A stretch of DNA of 64,000 nt from Rhizomys pruinosus (GCA_009823505.1 VZQC01013859.1:2603937-2667936); one strand, 5' to 3'; numbered from the stretch's first letter, positions 23,471 through 33,832 are shown. The notes: generated by a model from the sequence alone, not told the origin. Program-made: numbers and translations.

Positions 23471-23620
23471 AAAGTAAATAAGAAACAGCAATTTGTTTTT
23501 ATCTGTAAAGAAATAACCAGTCTGAGCTTTAGATAATGAAATTTGATTCACTAATTTACTCTGTGGCTCTGAGAAAGGGTTATTACTGACATATACCTCT
23601 GTTTTGTCATCATTAAGAGA

Positions 23621-23782
23621 CATGGTGGTGCACACCTTTAATCCCAGCACTTGGGAGGCAGAGGCAGGCAGATCTATGTGAGTTCACGGCCAGCCTGGTC
23701 TACAGAGTGAGTTCCAGGACAGCTGGAGCTACAGGGAGAAACTGTCTCAAAAAGACAGAGAGAGAGAGAGAGAGAGAAAGGC
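23621..23782 (+). mobile_element. B1 SINE with (GA)n tail
   Basis: ACATGGTGGTGCACACCTTT through CTGTCTCAAAAAGACA, then GAGAGA of about 20 bp. Confidence 0.92.
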
Positions 23783-23784
23783 GG

Positions 23785-24092
23785 GAGCTGAGGTGGTTTG
23801 AGAGGGTCTAGAATCACTGAAGAGACAAGCCTGTGGACATATGCGTGAAGAGTTATCTAGATTAGATTGATTGAGGTGGGAAGACCTATCCAAACTTCAT
23901 GTTGTACTGTTCACTGGCTGGGGTCCCTTTCTTAAAAGGAGTAGGCAACCAAAGCACAGACATTCATCACTCTGCTTCCTGGCTCTTCATGCAGTGTGAC
24001 CAGCTGCCCTCTGTTCTGTACCTTCCCTGCCATGGATTGTATTCTTAAGCCAGGTACTTTGTTGCAGTGAGATAAGTAACTGACACAGAGAA
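23785..24092 (+). mobile_element. 5' LTR of a MaLR (ERVL-like) element, partial
   Basis: It matches 32345-32740 in order: GT(C/T)TAGATTAG..., TGGGAAGACC, TGGC(T/C)(A/G)GGGTCCCT, CTTTGCTTCCTG, the CATGG...TGTATTC block and a GTAACTGACACA end. It is followed at once by AATTGGCATCAGAAGAGGGG, a MaLR-type primer-binding region. The first part of the LTR is missing or decayed next to the B1. Confidence 0.7.
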
Positions 24093-24112
24093 TTGGCATC
24101 AGAAGAGGGGTA

Positions 24113-24330
24113 GTTGGGGCTGGAGAGATAGCCTAGTGGTTAAGAGCACCGACTGCTCTTGCAGAGGACCTGGGTTCGATCCCCAGCACCCACATGGCGG
24201 CTGAGAACCGTCTGTAACTCCAATTCCAGGAGAACTCCAGTTCCAGGGGAATCCGAGACCCTCTTCTGACCTCCGCGGCATTGCACCACACGGGTGCACA
24301 AACCTGCATGCAGACAGTACAATCATACAC

Positions 24331-24384
<54 letters not shown>

Positions 24385-24398
24385 AAGAAGAGGGGTAG
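24113..24398 (+). mobile_element. Young B2/B3-type SINE with long poly(A)
   Basis: Carries the internal CTCCAATTCCAGGAGAA/CTCCAGTTCCAGGGGAA duplication, an A tail of about 55 nt with two G interruptions, and the target duplication AGAAGAGGGGTAGTTG on both sides. Confidence 0.95.
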
Positions 24399-24924
24399 TT
24401 GCTGGACAAATCAGACGATGTAGGCCTTTGGAACTGCTTTGTGTGGGAAATGTGGAAGAGTTTGGAACTTTAGACTAGAAAATCCCTTGACTATTCTAAT
24501 GGGCCATTCTGGTGGGAGAATTGGAATCTGTCACTGGAAAACATGACTGCTGAGAGAAATATGGATAGTGGAGTGCTGATAATGAGGTTTCAGAAGGATA
24601 TAAGGACTCTATCATAAACTTGACTGGTGGTCATTCATGCGATATTCTGGCAAAGAATCTGGGGGCATTCTATCATTGTTCTAAGAACTTTAGTTAGTCC
24701 GAATACAAGAATAATGGAATAATTTGTTTGAGAGGAAATTTCAAGACAGATGAACATTCGGGTTTTGGCATGGCTTCCGTGTACTGCTCTTACCAGATTT
24801 ATAGTGAGAAAGAGCAAAAAGTGGAGTAGAAAGATATGAAAAGCGCAATTTAGTGAGCAAGTTTAGTCATACAGTCAATGTAAGTTTAAGAGTAGCTGGG
24901 GGGGGGGGGTTAAAGATTAGTAGC

Positions 24925-25440
24925 GCCCCGCCGCCGCCCGCTGCACCCGGCCCAGAGCGGTGCAGACCGCGCAGGGCTCCCGGAGCGCAGCGGGGCGGGT
25001 GCGGGAGCAGGGCCAGGGTCAGGCTGATCCCCGCGGCAGGCGAGGGGCTCTGCCCCCCGGGGCTGTCTTCAGCGCCCGCCTTGCGCCGCCGTGCTCCCCG
25101 CGTTCCTGCAGAGCTGGCGGGCGCTGGCCGGGCCCAGTTGCTGGCTCCCCAGAGCAACAGTTCTCAAGATTGGCTTGACCTGATAGCCAGACCCACAACT
25201 CAAAGGACTGTGAGAGCCCAGTTCTAGGTCTATCACGAGCTATAGACACTGATCAGAGATGCTGATCAAAGCCGATCCAAGATGCTTCAACACTTAAATG
25301 GAGAAATGGAGAAGTGAAGATTCATCCCCGAGGCCGCCCGGAACATCAGCCTGGACTTGAGAATATCAAGGGTATGTTGGTCATGTCCGCAAGGAATCCA
25401 CCTGTGAAGTCCGGCACACCTGGGCCTGTGGACGGTCACT
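24925..25440 (+). promoter_or_regulatory. CpG-rich 5' UTR portion of the PPP1R26 retrocopy
   Basis: From 24925 to about 25180 this is the second CpG-dense segment in the window (CGCCCCGCCGCCGCCCGCTG start). It lies directly inside the left target duplication, so it should be the transcribed 5' end of the parental mRNA. Whether it has promoter activity or methylation here cannot be told from sequence. Confidence 0.6.
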
Positions 25441-26141
25441 TTTTTTTTTTTAATTAGTTTTTATTGATGCTTTGTGCATTTCATACATTTTTTCCAATTC
25501 AGTTCAGGCTTATTTCCCTTTCTCTCCCCCCCCACCCCCACCCCATCCCAGATCATGCATTCTGCCATAACTGTCCTGCATCTTTCTCTCAGTTTTTTTT
25601 TTTTTTTTCATTTTTAGCTATAAGTGATAATCCATGAGTACAAGCATCCTTCATGCAAAACCTATCTGCAGGCTGTTGTGCCCAAACACCTACAGCCCCA
25701 CCATCCAGTGGGGGGTGACAGGTTGTTTGTTCAATCAAGTTGATCAAATGAGTGTCCAGACTACATTGCTGTAGTTTCACCATTCACCCCAATCGCAGCC
25801 CTTACATTCTACCACGCCCCCTCTTCCGCAGGTTGTTCCCTAGGCTTAGAAAAGGGGCACAGGTGGATGAGAGGTAAAACAGTCCACTCTCTCTGGAGCT
25901 GTTGACTTGGACTCTGGTCAATTCTGGCTGTTTCCTTTCATGGGCTGACAGTTTGTCCAGGAATAACCTTTCGATCCTACTAATGAAGAACAAGCAATTA
26001 GATATATAGGTATTTAAGCAGCACTAATAGTTATGGTAGGTTACTTTAGCATAGACACATGTTTGGATATGTTAATCCATGAATTACAATTTTCCCCCCT
26101 GTTAAATATGACAGGGTCTTACTGTGGATGGTCACTTTTTT
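25426..26141 (-). mobile_element. L1 3'-UTR fragment inserted into the retrocopy 5' UTR
   Basis: Poly(T) at the left edge, then TTTTTATTGATGCTTTGTGCATTTCATAC, the inverted 3' terminus shared with other L1s here. The target duplication CTGTGGA(C/T)GGTCACTTTTT(T) is at 25426-25446 and 26122-26141. The insertion therefore post-dates the retrocopy. Confidence 0.88.
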
Positions 26142-26472
26142 AAAAGCACAGAGAAGCACGTGCAAGTTGCTGTGTCTTCTAACGAGAGTAGGAGGTAAAC
26201 AACACCTCTGTTTGTCCTCTTACAGAAAAGATGCAAGCCCAGAGGGGAAAGGAAGGGGCAGCCGGACTTTGCAAGCATTTTCTTACCGAGTGTTCGGCCC
26301 AGAGGATGAAAGTGACTCTTAGTACAGCTGGGGAAACTGAGGCCTTGCATAAGCTACCCCAGGATCCCCAGCCAGTGGGACATTGGGTTGTAGCCCAGGC
26401 TTTCTTTCCTCCCAGGATGTGAAACTGGCCAACCCATCAGCCCCGCTTCAGGCACTCAGCCCGTCCGCTAGG

Positions 26473-29400
26473 ATGTTCCTCATGAACGCCCTGCAGTGGT
26501 GGCGCTCCAGTCCCGATGGGAGGCCTTCGGCCCACCCAGGAGCTTCCACTGTCCCAACTGCTTGCCAGAATCTAAAGAGGAAGCCGCCAGGGCCTGGGTG
26601 AGTGCCAGGGTACAGATGATTATCAGCACGCTGCCGCAAGACTGGGCTGCCCTGGGCATGAGCCATGAGCGGGTCACGCAAAGAGGCCAACACATAGGTG
26701 CCAGGACACCAGGCTGGCCCCCAACCCTGCCCCGTGCAAACCACAGCCAGAGTTCCCTGACTGTGGTCTTAGTGCAGACCCTGACTCTCTAGGGAAGGAT
26801 GAACCTGGGAGACTTGGTCCCTTGGAGCTGGATTCTGACAGTGATGACTCTGTGGACCGGGACATTGAGGAAGCCATGCAAGAGTACCTGACGGCAAAGG
26901 GTGGGCCTGCTGAGCCCATGTCCCCAGGGCCCCCCTGTGTCCCGGAGCCTGCCCACAGCAGCACCCTGCCTGACCTGTGTCCTCCACAACCCACCCCTTG
27001 CTCTGTTCCTGGTAGCTCTGTGGGAGTCAGCAAGGACCTGGGCTCTGCCTCCCCCGCCAGCGTGAGCAGCGAGGACTCCTTTGAACAGAGCATCCGAGCT
27101 GAAATAGAACAGTTTCTTAATGAGAAAAGACAGCATGAGAACCCAGAATGTGATGGGTCTGTGGGCAAAAAATCAGACCCAAGCGAAAGCTCTGCCAGAC
27201 CCAAAGGGAGCAGAGAGACCCCAACCAGGGCGCCTCCTCCGCAGGCTCTGATGAGAACGTGTAAGGAGTTTGTCTTCCGCAAACCTCCCAGGTTAGCAAA
27301 GATGAACTCGCAGCCCAGAAGCCTCCGGCCTAAGGTCACTGCAGAGTCGGAGGCCCAGGTGGGCACAAGGCTGGCCACTCCGAGGCCGGAAGCTGCACAG
27401 AATAGGAGCGGAGTGAGGAGGAGCGTGGCTGTCAGGCGCAGCCGGCGTAGCAGGAGCTCTGCCCCAGTGCACCAGTCATCTGACTCCAGCAGCAGCGATG
27501 GCATCGAGGAGGCCATTCAGCTGTACCAGCTGGAGAAAACCAGGAAGGAGACCAGCGGGGACCCCCTTCCGAGAGCCCAGCTCAAGGAGGAAAGCCCTGG
27601 CAGTACCCAGCCAAGTGCCTCGCCCAAAGCCCACAGGAGACCCCCAAGCAAGAAGAAGCCAGCAGCCACAAAGGTGGACTCCACCCTGGGGGTCCTCCAC
27701 CCTGACCCCCTCCCCAAGCTCCCAAAGGATGCCAAAGCCTCCTTACTGCCAGGACACACAGCTGCCAGGAGCGAGACTGTACACAAGGCCTCATGCCGGG
27801 CAGACACGTCCACTGAGCTGATGTGTGCAGAAGCCATCCTGGACATTTCCAAGACCGTCCTGCCAGCCCCTGAGGAAGGCAGCGGCAGGCCTCCATCTGC
27901 CAGCCCACTCTCATGTCCCCGAGCTGTGCCACTGGGCTCAGATGGTGACAGCAGTGCCGTTGACAGTGATGACAGCATAGAGAAGGAGATCCAGATGTTT
28001 CTGGTTCTCAAGGCACAGGCAGGGAGTCCTCAGCCTGCCCAGGGCCCACTGTCCCCACCTGGACCCAGTGGCCAGACCTGCATCCCCAAGACCCCTGTCT
28101 CCAAAACACTAGATCTACCGCAGGGCTCCAAACGGAAGCGGAGAGGTGGGGGCAGTGCTGCTGTGCCCAAGAAAACAGAAGAGGTTAGAGAAAGCACCCA
28201 GGACGGTGACCACAGCCAGGGGAAGGGTCAGCCCGGTGATGATGGCCAGGACCCACTTGGCCTGAGCAAAGCCAGCGAGGTCCCCGGAGCAGAGGCTGAG
28301 ACCAAGAGCCAGACCGCTCCTTCCAGGCCAGGTGGGCTTGGCGACTCGCACATGGCACAAGGCAGTGAGGGCCATGGGAAGGTGGGCAAAGGGAAGAACC
28401 CGGGTGAGAAAGACAGCTCTAAGGACAAAAGCAGCTCCCTGGACAGCGACGAGGACCTCGACATGGCCATCAAGGACTTGTTAAGGTCCAAGCGGAAGCT
28501 CAAGAAGAGGTGCTGCGATCCCTAGGCTTCATGGAAAAAGAAGGTCAGGTTTAGTGCCACAGAGACAAGGGTCAGGGAGAGGCTGGACACTCTGCCCAGA
28601 GACTGGGAAGACCCTGGACTGCAGGTGCTACGGAGCTGTCTGTCCGGGTGCAGAAGGGACAGCCCAGGAAGAGGCCTACAGGGTGTCGGCAGCAGTGTGG
28701 CGGAGAGAGTAAAGCCTGGAGGCCCCGGGGACGAGGATTCAGCCCCAGCTCCCCTCCCCAAGAAGAGAAGTCCAGAAAGCCCCCCAAGGACACGGGGCCA
28801 GCAGCCGCCCTCCATTAGCCTCTACCCCCCTGTCAGAGGACAGCTCAGTGGACAGCGATGACAGCATCGAGCTGGAAATCAGGAGGTTCCTAGCAGAAAA
28901 GGCCAAGGAGTCTACGCAGTTCAGAAGCTCAAGGAGGGGGGCCCTGCTGCTCTTGAGCAGGGGAGCCCTGCCAAGCCAGAGATGCTCTGCAGGAAAGAGC
29001 CAGCCCCAGCTCCACAGCCTGGAGTGTGCACACGGAGCCAAAGGGCCAGGGGGACCCCTCAGCTGGCTGAAGGAAGGAGGTGCCCAGAGAAAGCTGGGGC
29101 ACAGGCAGCCAGCCTGGGAGGGCCACTCCCCGTGCCGAGCATGCCACCCGCCCGCCAACCATTCCAGCATTGCCCAGGAACGCCGGCGGCAGCAGCTCTG
29201 CCAAAGCATCTCCCTGAGTAGGAAAAGTGTCCGTGTTCACAAGGACCAAGGCCCCCGAGGGGCTGAGGCTGCCACAGCACAGGGTGCTTTTGCTCGGCTC
29301 CCCAGTTGTGCCAAAGCAGGTACTGAGCCTGGAGGCGCCCGCCGGAGGCACCTTTCACCTGAACTGTGGCAGTCAGAACTTCCTGAGCCCCAGCTCTGGT

Positions 29401-29997
29401 CCCCAGGCTGACCTTACCCTCCTTTGGAGTGACTTTGCACACCAGAGCAGGCTGCCCAGCCCATGGGCACTGAACTCAGGTCAAGGCACAGCATGGACTG
29501 GGGTCTTTGGGGGTGAGGAAGAGAAGGGGGCCACATCACAGGCCGGAGCCCAGCCCAGCCTGTCTTCAGGCCCCAAGAAGGGGCTGCCTTTCCCGGGCTT
29601 TTCTCCCTTGCTGTCTACCCAGCTCTTCCACTTCGGGAAGAGTGTCTCCTGGGGAGACAAGCAGGCCAGTCTCTTCAGCCCCGACCTGGGCCTGCCTCTG
29701 CAGGGTCCAGCCTTGTCCACCTTCAGGGAGACCCAGCCCGGCCACAGCCCTGTGTTTGGAAGCCCACACTTGCTCATGAAGGACAGTGGGCACTGGCAGA
29801 GCTGGAAGGCTCAGGGGAGGCTCAGACAGCACCACCAGAGGCGCTCTGGCTCTGAAGACAGCAGCCTAGACCTAACATACCAGCACAGGGGTGATCATGA
29901 CCAGGAAGCCTTGGGCAGCGACACCAGTGAATTCACTGACACCTCCATGGAAGACCGGGGCAGCCACACAGTGAAGGGGAAGGTCCTCAAGTTGTGA
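26473..29997 (+). pseudogene. PPP1R26: Decayed PPP1R26 coding region
   Basis: Six copies of an acidic S-D-D-S-I-E-x-x-I-type motif are still visible (SDSDDSVDRDIEEA at 26831, EDSFEQSIRAEIEQFL at about 27073, SSSDGIEEAIQLYQL at about 27492, SDDSIEKEIQMFL at about 27967, DSDEDLDMAIKDLL at about 28443, SDDSIELEIRRFLAEKAKES at 28854), plus basic KRKRRGGG and SKRKLKKR clusters. A PP1-docking RVxF-type motif, KVRF (28541-28552), lies just after the premature TAG (28523), so any product of the long open segment would lack it. The C-terminal 220 or so codons (from about 29340) are again in one frame to the natural stop. Confidence 0.9.
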
Positions 29998-31512
29998 CAG
30001 GTGTCCTGGCTCTCGCCGAGTCTGTGGGAAGCAGTGTCTCTGTGTCTGTGTCTCTGGAGTCCTGGTGGTTAAAGGGAGAAAAGCAGGTCCCGTCTTTGTA
30101 TCTGTGCATGTATATATGTACACTAACCTCAAATGACGTTTTTATTTAACAGTTGTGTTCTGGTAAATATGGTTTTTGTAGCTTTTTTGTAAGTTATTTA
30201 AAGTGCTGTAAGAAGTATTTTTGGAAAATGTCATTTGATTTTGCAGGGTGTTCCTAACTGTAGTTCTCTGTGGTCTCTGTGCATGCGTGGTAGATGAGCA
30301 GAGGATCTGACCATCCCCATGAGGGTCAAAAACTGAGGCTGCAACAAATGTTGCAGCCTGAGGACCGCATTGGCTGCCTACCTCGAAAGTTCTGATATAG
30401 CCAAGGGGTGACACCGGGATGGGGTATTTCGTGAAGGACCCCGGTCCCTGGCCAGAGCCCGTCTCTAAAGGCTATAATTATAGCCCTGTGATTGGAAAAC
30501 CCATCAGAGCACAACAGCCAGTGAGAAGCTCACCAGCGCTAACCAGCCATCCCCTGTGGTATGTGAAAGTCTGGCTGCTGGCTCTGCGGCTTAGCTGAGC
30601 CTGGATCATCCAGTGTCCTGTCCAGGTGCTGGAGGAGTCTAGCATCTAAATAAACCTCTTCCTATGAGAGCTGCTGACCTTTGTCCCTAACATGGCTCTC
30701 AAAGGTGACTCCATGTGTTGGTGTTGACTGTTGTGTTCTTGGTGTATACTCAAGTGAGACCATGAAGCAGCTGGTCCCTGAGCACAGGTGCCACCCTCGA
30801 TGGTGTAACCTAGCACTGGGGACGAGCCTTCCGCACTCTTGCCTCGCAGGACTCAGAGCACAGTTGGGTGTAACCAGCAACCCACATGGCTTTCTGCACC
30901 CTGCCTCTCCCCAGGAGGAAGAAGGGCCTGTTGGTGCTGAGGCTGAGCTGCCTGCTGCAGCTTCAGATCCTGCAGATTAGGCTGAGTAATGTCAAGTAAT
31001 GTTGCTGAGGTGCCCATGCAACTGTGAGGACTGAGGCCATGCTGGGCCTTGACGGTCGCTCTGTGCTATGGTTATCCACCTGTCACCCCTGAGTTCTGTA
31101 ACTCGGTGTCCTGGGTTGCTGTGACACAAGGTCAACTTTGTGGCTGAACTCCGTAAGTATTCAGATGTGAGAGTAGGTCTCTTACCTGTACACCTGGGTC
31201 TTAACCATAGTTCACTTCTGTGCCCCAGTGCAGACACACACTCCACTCCTCAGCGTCTGCCTTGTCAGAGCTGTGGCGCTCAGGCCCTGTGGTCCTTCTG
31301 AGCCATCTCGGCCTGCATATAACACATTTCCTGTGCTTATGTGTTCACTTAAGTGCTTCTGGGAGAAACAGCTCTGTGTCAACCATGCTCCTGCTTAAAA
31401 TTTTTAGAATGCTTTTAACCCTTGAAAACAAAACAAAAAAAATCTTGTTTTGTATATAAGACCTGTTGTTTTTTTAATGAATAAACAAACACTATCTGTG
31501 ATGAGCTTAAAA
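29998..31512 (+). pseudogene. 3' UTR of the PPP1R26 retrocopy with poly(A) signals
   Basis: AATAAA occurs at 30649-30654 and 31480-31485; the second precedes the retrocopy A-run with normal spacing. The segment from about 30290 to 30720 (ending AATAAACCTCTTCC...) looks like an LTR that may have been in the parent UTR or inserted later; I could not find its target duplication. Confidence 0.7.
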
Positions 31513-31715
31513 AAAGATTAGTAGCATTCAGTCTAAGGTGGTGGTACATAAGGTGGTGGTACATGCCTTTAATCCCAGCACTTGAGAGGGAAAGGCAGGT
31601 GTATATTCATGAGTTCAAGGCCAACGTGGCCTATAAAACGAGTTTTAGGCCAGCTAGGGCTACAGGGAGACTCTCTGAAAAAGACAAAAAAAAAAAAAAA
31701 AAGATTAGTACCATT
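31513..31715 (+). mobile_element. B1 SINE inserted into the retrocopy's right edge
   Basis: Duplicates AAAGATTAGTA(G/C)CATT (31513-31528 and 31700-31715), i.e. the retrocopy's own target sequence, so it landed at the A-run/target junction after the retrocopy. Ordinary B1 body with poly(A) at 31686-31702. Confidence 0.92.
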
Positions 31716-32119
31716 GAATAGAAGCTGCTAGCTTCTTCAAGTTGCCATGGAGACACTTGGACGTTGGCGGTCTATTGGAGATCTGCTGAGGAAAGCTGCA
31801 GGCATGGAGTAGAGCTGATCTAAAAGAGAGGTGGGGGCCACCAGTCGCGGCACTGGAGAGGTGGAGTCCTTTGGAGTTCAGATAAATCCATCATGAGCTC
31901 TAGATGCCGGACATGGAGTGGTGGGATTTATCGTTTGCTCTGCTGAGTTTTGGCCTTGTTTCAGTCAGTTTTTCCTTGCTATGCCTTCATTCCTCCTCTT
32001 TCGAGTGAGACTTAAACAGTGTTGTAATTGTTAAAGACTGTGGAGACTTTTGAAGTTAGACTATATGCATTTTGCATTTGAGACGGCCATGAGCTTATGA
32101 GGATAAGGGGGGAAAGGTT

Positions 32120-32745
32120 ATGACTCAAAAGTGTTATGTTTGGCCAGGCCTGCTAGTGCATGCCTTTAATCTCAGCACTCAAGAGGCAGAGGCAGGAGGA
32201 TCTCTTTGAGTTCAAGGCCAGCCTGGTCTACATACCAAGTTCCAGGCCAGCTGGGACTACAGAGAAGATCCTATCTCTAAAACAAAACAAAAAACAAACA
32301 AAAAAAGCCAAAAAGTGATGTGTTTGGATGTCAAGGTGACAAGAGGAAGACTATTGTTAATATTGTTACCTGGACAGACTACAAAGTCAGTGAAGAGAGA
32401 GGCCTCTTGGCACATTTGTGCAGGATTGTCTAGATTAGGTACATTGAATGGGAAGACCCACCCTAATTGTGGGTGGTACTATTGCCTTGGCCAGGGTCCC
32501 TGTCTAAATGAAAGTAAGAAAGTGAGCTGAGCACAAGCAAGCACAAGCGTCCATGGCTCTTTGCTTCCTGACAGTGGGTGCAGGGTGAGCTAGCTGCCTT
32601 CCACTCCTGCTGCCTGCCTTCCCCACCATGGTGGCCTGTATTCCTTGGAGTTGTAAGCCAAAAACAAGTTGCTTTTTTCTGTAAGTTTCTACTGTCGGCT
32701 ATTTTTTGTCACAGTAACAAGACAACTATTATAGTAGCCAGTGTT
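32120..32745 (+). mobile_element. 3' LTR of the MaLR element, with a B1 insertion
   Basis: LTR sequence resumes after the B1 with GGATGTCAAGGTGACAAGAGG and ends near GTCACAGTAACAAGACAACT, a MaLR-like terminus. It is the partner of the partial LTR at 23785-24092, oriented the same way. The exact start is uncertain. Confidence 0.7.
32130..32325 (+). mobile_element. B1 SINE in the 3' LTR
   Basis: Body at 32141-32285 with a (CAAAA)n tail; flanked by AAAAGTG(TT)ATGTTTGG-type copies on either side. Confidence 0.9.
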
Positions 32746-32892
32746 GGGCACTATGCTCACTTCCTATCCCATCTGTCTGTGGCGTAGATGTGTTATATAC
32801 ACCAGTCCTGTCATTTAGGAGAGGATCAGATCTCCTCTAAGAAAACTCGAACATTGCTAAGTGGCGCATAATGCTGTGCTGATGACGCTGGC

Positions 32893-33708
32893 CCTGGGAG
32901 ACTTTTATTTTATTTATTTTTCTTTTTTAATATTGAGTTTTTGTGCATTTCATATAGTAGATCTTAACCAAGTTTAGACCCCCATCTGCACCCCTTCCAC
33001 CACCACCCCCTGCCAGATCTCATGCACTCTGTCCTATATGTTAAGTCCTATATGGTCAAGTGTTTGTACCCAGATGTCCCTTGGTGCAAGGTCACCCACT
33101 GGAGTGTAGTCAGACTATCTAGCGTCACTGCAGGCAGTCTACTCTCCCTCACCTTGGAGTAATCGGCTGCCAGCAGTTCCTCGGGGAGGGTTGGGGCCTG
33201 CTGCTCATTTCCCCAGTTCTGTGCTGGGTTGTGTCTGATTGAACTGACATGGGTCTTGTGCGTGCTGACATCATTGTTGCAAATTCATATGAGCAAGTTC
33301 CCAGAGGCCTAAAAGCTTCTGTTTCTTATGTATGCATCGGTCATGGCTCTTAGAACTCGCTCCCCTCTTCCGCAACAATCCCTGAGCCATGGGTGGGCGA
33401 GGTTTAACATAGGAGTCCTATCCAGGGACACACACTCTGCAGCCAAGAGGCCAGCTGTGGCCTTCTGTGTGGGTTGCACTCTGCCTTATGAGGAAACTTC
33501 GAGTTGTGGCCTTCTGTGTGCATTATAATCTGTGGTATAAGGAAGCTTTGCCATGAGATCTGAGGGATATATTAGTATTCTCTCTACCCCTGTTCTGCTA
33601 TGTTCTATAAGCCTTAGGTGTAGAGGTTCCACTGAGGATGTGTTACTTAGGGCTAGGCATCGCTCAGACATATATTCTGTGTGTGACTGGTTGCCTGGGA
33701 GACTTTTA
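32893..33708 (-). mobile_element. L1 3'-UTR insertion, 5' truncated
   Basis: Perfect 15-bp target duplication CCTGGGAGACTTTTA (32893-32907 and 33694-33708). It begins with the inverted L1 terminus TTGTGCATTTCATATAGTAG and resembles the larger copy at 46660. Confidence 0.88.
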
Positions 33709-33780
33709 AAATGTTTTCATCTCTCTTTTATGCACTGAAAAAGTGGCTCCCTCCAAGCTCAGAGGATTCTTTCATGCTTA

Positions 33781-33832
33781 AACTTGGGTGGCGATGCTGA
33801 AGAACATGGTCTTCAGCATCGCCACCCAAGTT
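33781..33832. repeat. Perfect inverted repeat (23-bp stem, 6-nt loop)
   Basis: AACTTGGGTGGCGATGCTGA (33781-33800) plus AGA (33801-33803) pairs exactly with 33810-33832; the loop is ACATGG. Pairing stops abruptly at both outer ends. It lies in intron 1, about 75 bp right of an L1 insertion and 1.3 kb before exon 2. Confidence 0.95.

Larger units (their letters stand above)
24912..31525 (+). pseudogene. PPP1R26: Full-length processed retrocopy of PPP1R26 (protein phosphatase 1 regulatory subunit 26)
   Basis: PPP1R26 is a nuclear/nucleolar PP1 regulator of about 1,200 residues. The copy is bounded by a perfect 13-bp target duplication AAAGATTAGTAGC (24912-24924 and 31513-31525), in an L1-endonuclease context (TT|AAAG). 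It starts with a GC-rich 5' UTR and ends with AATAAA (31480) about 24 nt before a short A-run. The protein can be followed from MFLMNA (26473) to the stop at 29995, but it is broken: a 1-nt deletion after codon 6, a shift near 26700-26745, TAG at 28523, and further shifts near 28825, 28925, 29200 and 29330. A 567-codon stretch (26822-28525) stays open. A non-functional relic is the simplest reading. Confidence 0.93.
24093..32120 (+). mobile_element. MaLR internal region, massively interrupted
   Basis: Recognisable internal MaLR text runs from 24391 (GGAAATGTGGAAGAGTTTGG, GAGGTTTCAGAAGGATATAA) to 24911, then continues at 31716 (ATTGAATAGAAGCTGC) to a purine-rich GGATAAGGGGGGAAAGG at about 32100, a candidate polypurine tract. 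Everything between is later insertions: the PPP1R26 retrocopy, an L1 inside it, and a B1. Non-autonomous, no protein frames. Confidence 0.65.

Noticed and set aside
24164..24184. Internal promoter boxes (GGGTTCGATCCC) suggesting tRNA genes, here and in every B2/B3 copy
   Set aside because: No cloverleaf can be completed; they are the tRNA-derived heads of SINEs.
26674..27516. 280-codon minus-strand open frame opposite PPP1R26
   Set aside because: Shadow of the GC-rich sense frame; no recognisable protein.
26822..28525. Treating the 567-codon frame as an intact gene
   Set aside because: It lacks a natural start and ends at a premature stop within PPP1R26; frames before and after are shifted.
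30336..30359. 10-bp perfect stem with AAAT loop in the retrocopy 3' UTR (AGGCTGCAAC/GTTGCAGCCT)
   Set aside because: Short enough to be incidental, and inside a likely LTR-derived segment; no further support.
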